DNA of 36,001 nt from an uncultured Prevotella sp. (GTDB taxonomy: Bacteria; Bacteroidota; Bacteroidia; Bacteroidales; Bacteroidaceae), in the NCBI GenBank assembly GCA_945830055.1, contig CALZXH010000018.1, positions 1 through 36,001 on the forward strand, in the 5' to 3' direction. Every line of letters starts with the position of its first letter. Positions within the stretch are counted from its first letter, which is position 1. The position numbers were made by a program, and so were the translations under genes. The notes under the pieces were generated by a model. The model had not been told where the DNA came from. It ran no database searches and was given only the letters and a program-made list of their open reading frames with translations. Of this stretch, positions 33,720 through 36,001 are shown piece after piece.

Positions 33720-35291
33720 TCACGCTTTCATGATTTTGCAGGTGTGTTGCTTCGTTTCCTTGTTGTAGCTGATTCCCACGAGGAGGATGTCGCCGGCGTA
33801 TTCCGACAACTTATCCGGGTAGTTTTTCCGCTTAATCTGGTCGATGGCCGTGTCGGCAGAGTGGTTGTACTTCAGTTCGATGACGAGGGCTGGCTTGGAG
33901 ACGTTGCGACGGGGAATCATCACAAGGTCGGCATAGCCCTTGCCGGTGGCATACTCCCTGTGGATAATATACTCGTTCTTAGCCCATATATAGGCAATGG
34001 ATAGCACGCAGGCAAGCGAGTTCTCGTCGTTGTAGGCAAGGATGCTGGTATGCTCGTCGTGAGCAATGTCTATGGCTTGGGACACAGCCTGCTCGTTGCC
34101 GGCGATGGTGGCTGCGAGGAGGCTCTTGGAGTTCTGTATTGTCTTGACCAGTGGTTCCCAAGAGGTAGCCTTTATCGCGTTGTTCATCTCGTCAGCCACC
34201 TCCTTGTTGGGAATGTAACATTCCTGCTCATCTTGGTCGTAAGCCAAGTAGCCGAGATGGATAAGCACTGTGAGGACATCGTTCTTACTGTTCACGATGC
34301 GCATGTCATTCTGGAACTCCGTTGTATCCACATTCACCTGTTCTCCCGAGAGCATCCTTATCACGTCGTCCTTCAGTCCGTCGAAGTTCATCTGTATATA
34401 GGTCTTCACAGAGTCGTAAGCACCTGTGGTGGACCAGTAGCTGCCATACTCTTCGTTAGTGATAGCCTTCATCACGGAATAGGGGTTGAACATGCGCGAT
34501 GCCTTGCCTATACGATAGCCGTCATACCAGCGTTCCATCTCCCGGATATCCATGCCGTGTTTTTGACAAAGAGTCTCCACTTCGTCGTGGGTGAAACCGA
34601 GCGCATCTGCCATCTGACCAGGGCGTGTCATGGTATATTCGCAGAAATTGTTCAGCGCCGACTCGGTGTTATATTTCTTGACGGGCAGGATACCAGTGAG
34701 ATATACACCGGCAAAGACCTCGTTCGAGCCGGAACCTTTGAACAGACGGCGGAGCAAATCTACATAAGCCGTGGTGATATACTCGTCCGTCCCCATCTCG
34801 CGCAGGATGGCATCCCACTCGTCGATTATCATGAAAAAACGCTCGCCTGTGCTCTCGCTGATGCGGTAGAGTATCTCCATCAGGTCGTCATCTTCCTTTC
34901 TGTCAATCTGAGGAAACTCTTTCTGAATGTCATCTATGATTTTACTTTGAATCCGCCAGACAATATCCCTTTCTCTCCTGTATCTTGTGGTGAAGTCGGT
35001 CATGTCAACATTGATGACATAATATCTGTTCAGATATGCCTCGAACGACGGGTCCTTTGCCGCCTTCAGTCCGGCGAAAAGTTCACGCGAGTCGCACGAC
35101 TTGTCGTAGTAGGCACACAGCATTTTTGCCGCTATCGACTTGCCGAAGCGGCGGCATCGCGTCACACAGCTGTAGCGGTTCTCGGAGTTGAGTGTCGCGT
35201 TGACCAGCGGTATCAGCGGACTTTTGTCCACATACTCGTGAGTCACTATATCGCGGAACGCATTGTTGCCTTTGTTGATGTATGTTCCCAT
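33720..35291 (-). CDS. AAA-ATPase-like protein with C-terminal PD-(D/E)XK nuclease-like domain (DUF1703)
   Basis: A 523-residue protein of the paired AAA-ATPase_like (PF09820) and PDDEXK_9 (PF08011) families. The Walker A variant is TRCRRFGKSIAAKM (44-57, Lys51), Walker B is FFMIIDEWDAI, and the C-terminal nuclease-like core has Asp455 in GKGYADLVMI, ExK at Glu472-Lys474 in ALVIELKYN and Gln485 followed by KRKNY. All expected acidic residues are present. These genes occur in many divergent copies in Prevotella and Bacteroides genomes and are of unknown function; a role in mobile-element or phage conflict has been suggested by their copy number. Length is full. A -7 box lies at 35335-35342. 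Nothing next to it suggests a partner. Confidence 0.88.
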   Translation of the reverse strand: MGTYINKGNNAFRDIVTHEYVDKSPLIPLVNATLNSENRYSCVTRCRRFGKSIAAKMLCAYYDKSCDSRELFAGLKAAKDPSFEAYLNRYYVINVDMTDFTTRYRRERDIVWRIQSKIIDDIQKEFPQIDRKEDDDLMEILYRISESTGERFFMIIDEWDAILREMGTDEYITTAYVDLLRRLFKGSGSNEVFAGVYLTGILPVKKYNTESALNNFCEYTMTRPGQMADALGFTHDEVETLCQKHGMDIREMERWYDGYRIGKASRMFNPYSVMKAITNEEYGSYWSTTGAYDSVKTYIQMNFDGLKDDVIRMLSGEQVNVDTTEFQNDMRIVNSKNDVLTVLIHLGYLAYDQDEQECYIPNKEVADEMNNAIKATSWEPLVKTIQNSKSLLAATIAGNEQAVSQAIDIAHDEHTSILAYNDENSLACVLSIAYIWAKNEYIIHREYATGKGYADLVMIPRRNVSKPALVIELKYNHSADTAIDQIKRKNYPDKLSEYAGDILLVGISYNKETKQHTCKIMKA

Positions 35292-35334
35292 AACTTTTCA
35301 CCTGTCGCAGGAGAGATACGCCTGCAATCTGCTG

Positions 35335-35342
35335 CAAATATA
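35335..35342 (-). promoter_or_regulatory. -7 box for the AAA-ATPase-like gene
   Basis: The minus strand reads TATATTTG about 44 bp before the ATG at 35291. No clear -33 element at the usual distance. Confidence 0.45.
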
Positions 35343-35457
35343 CAAAAAAAGCGACATCCACCATCCTTTTTCACCTGATAAATTCTGACCGGCGCCTGTC
35401 ATCATTTATGGCTTCTGGAGGCATCTGCAGGTTCTTTGTGATGCAGCTTATCTTATA

Positions 35458-35465
35458 CAAAGGTA
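35458..35465 (-). promoter_or_regulatory. Possible upstream -7 box
   Basis: The minus strand reads TACCTTTG. Its transcript would run through a possible 17-codon frame starting MPPEAINDDRRR before reaching the AAA-ATPase-like gene. Only the hexamer-like match supports it. Confidence 0.3.
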
Positions 35466-35570
35466 CGAAATATTCAGCCTCGTTATCCTGTTTTCCCTGA
35501 CTTCGTGCACGATTTTCCCCGACTTTGTGAAGGGAGAGGCTTAGCGGCTGTTGTATGCGATTTGCGAATA

Positions 35571-35676
35571 AGTTATTTAACCCATTTAACCTGTTTAACC
35601 CAGCACCTCGCCTCCACATAGCCAAGCCACAAAAATATTTGATTCGGTTAAATGGGTTAAACGGGTTAAATAACTT
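35571..35676. repeat. Inverted pair of TTTAACCC-family repeats
   Basis: The left arm is 35571-35601 (starting AGTTATTTAACCC), the right arm 35646-35676 reads the reverse complement; by eye about 27 of 30 positions pair. The loop is about 44 nt. Each arm has three TTTAACC steps. Confidence 0.75.
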
Positions 35677-35752
35677 ATATGTTTGTATGATGTGTGAGCC
35701 ATCGCCATTCGATGTGACAGCCAAAAGACTGTTACAAATGATATAAAAAAGT

Positions 35753-35778
35753 AAAAAACGCCGAATGATTGTGCGGCG
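35753..35778 (-). terminator. Possible leftward intrinsic terminator
   Basis: Read on the minus strand: CGCCG, a 10-nt loop, CGGCG, then TTTTTT. The stem is only 5 bp but GC-rich and correctly followed by T's. It would end a leftward transcript entering from outside the window. Confidence 0.35.
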
Positions 35779-35882
35779 AAATCGCAAAAAAAAAGGTAAT
35801 TTCTAACTGTAAAGATATTTTTATATGTAATATAAACTCCTATATATATACCGGCGCGGCGGCACACCCAAAAATAAAAGTA

Positions 35883-35908
35883 CGTTATTTAACCCGTTTA
35901 ACCCATTA
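35883..35908 (+). repeat. TTTAACCC-family interspersed repeat, last copy
   Basis: CGTTATTTAACCCGTTTAAC continues into CCATTA. Same orientation as copy 1 at 32669, so these two copies bracket the hydrolase and AAA-ATPase-like genes. Confidence 0.65.
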
Positions 35909-36001
35909 ATACTTCGTTAAATATTCGCCAAGCCTAAGCGGCTCTAGCAGTAAATAAAATGAGTTCTTTGAAAATTTTGTCAATTAATGTCTTGTCCGGT
36001 T

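Larger units (their letters stand above)
35343..36001. other. AT-rich intergenic region without a supported gene
   Basis: About 660 bp to the window end. It holds a second minus-strand -7 match (35458-35465), an inverted TTTAACCC repeat pair, a short GC hairpin with a T run on the minus strand, and another TTTAACCC copy. Open frames here (for example minus strand 35371-35787 and 35595-35867) run through these repeats and show no recognisable protein. The sequence after 35910 may be the leader of a gene outside the window. Confidence 0.6.

Noticed and set aside
34050..35378. 442-codon open frame on the plus strand opposite the AAA-ATPase-like gene
   Set aside because: Shadow of the real gene on the minus strand; composition is atypical and no family is recognised.
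35371..35867. Two overlapping minus-strand open frames in the terminal region
   Set aside because: Both translate through the TTTAACCC repeats and low-complexity AT-rich DNA; no recognisable protein and no promoter or ribosome site tied to their starts.
32669..35908. Genomic island or composite transposon bounded by TTTAACCC repeats
   Set aside because: No integrase, transposase or target duplication is visible; the repeats are kept as an observation only.

Overview
The window is a chromosomal segment of a Bacteroidales bacterium, most likely a member of Prevotellaceae. Several independent signs point this way. Promoters carry the Bacteroidetes -7 box TAnnTTTG, some with an upstream TTTG. 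A BspA-like remnant ends in a C-terminal segment typical of Prevotella surface proteins. There is a small 'MKKK..P.M.V' peptide ending in LLAGS, a BtuG-type surface lipoprotein whose acylated Cys is followed by an acidic run, DUF3822, and CACGGATTACACGG and TTTAACCC intergenic repeats. Most genes look like ordinary core genes, all in similar codon usage. I see no rRNA, tRNA, CRISPR array, integrase or transposase.

Layout. 1-5.3 kb: an exported SGNH hydrolase, a Bor-like lipoprotein, tryptophanase (tnaA), a frameshifted and 5'-truncated BspA-like remnant, a small peptide, a 22-bp-period palindromic array and an EamA transporter. 5.4-7.3 kb: a two-gene AAA ATPase + DUF4435 (TOPRIM-like) cassette resembling compact PARIS/OLD-type defence pairs. 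7.2-12.0 kb: a leftward dxs-trkA-trkH operon (isoprenoid precursor synthesis and K+ uptake). 12.1-15.6 kb: a rightward RecD-like helicase, a 4'-phosphopantetheinyl transferase and rmuC, followed by a convergent rsmD.

16.4-21.4 kb: a five-gene operon under a textbook TTTG-N19-TAAATTTG promoter. It encodes a circularly permuted ATP-grasp ligase, an alpha-E protein, a transglutaminase-like protease, an AspA/AstE-type M14 metallopeptidase and a second M14 paralogue that has lost its zinc ligands. This is the best candidate for an undercharacterised biological system: the first four parts suggest synthesis and trimming of an unknown peptide or amide, and the fifth suggests a pseudoenzyme subunit.

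21.4-26.9 kb: a leftward pflB-pflA-DUF3822-beta-helix protein group (anaerobic pyruvate cleavage plus two unrelated genes). 27.0-32.6 kb: a leftward vitamin B12 uptake operon (btuB, btuG-like, btuF, btuC) behind a clear cobalamin riboswitch, with no btuD ATPase in the operon. 32.6-36.0 kb: a secreted alpha/beta hydrolase and an AAA-ATPase-like/PD-(D/E)XK protein set among two families of intergenic repeats, followed by about 0.65 kb of AT-rich repeat-bearing non-coding DNA at the window end.
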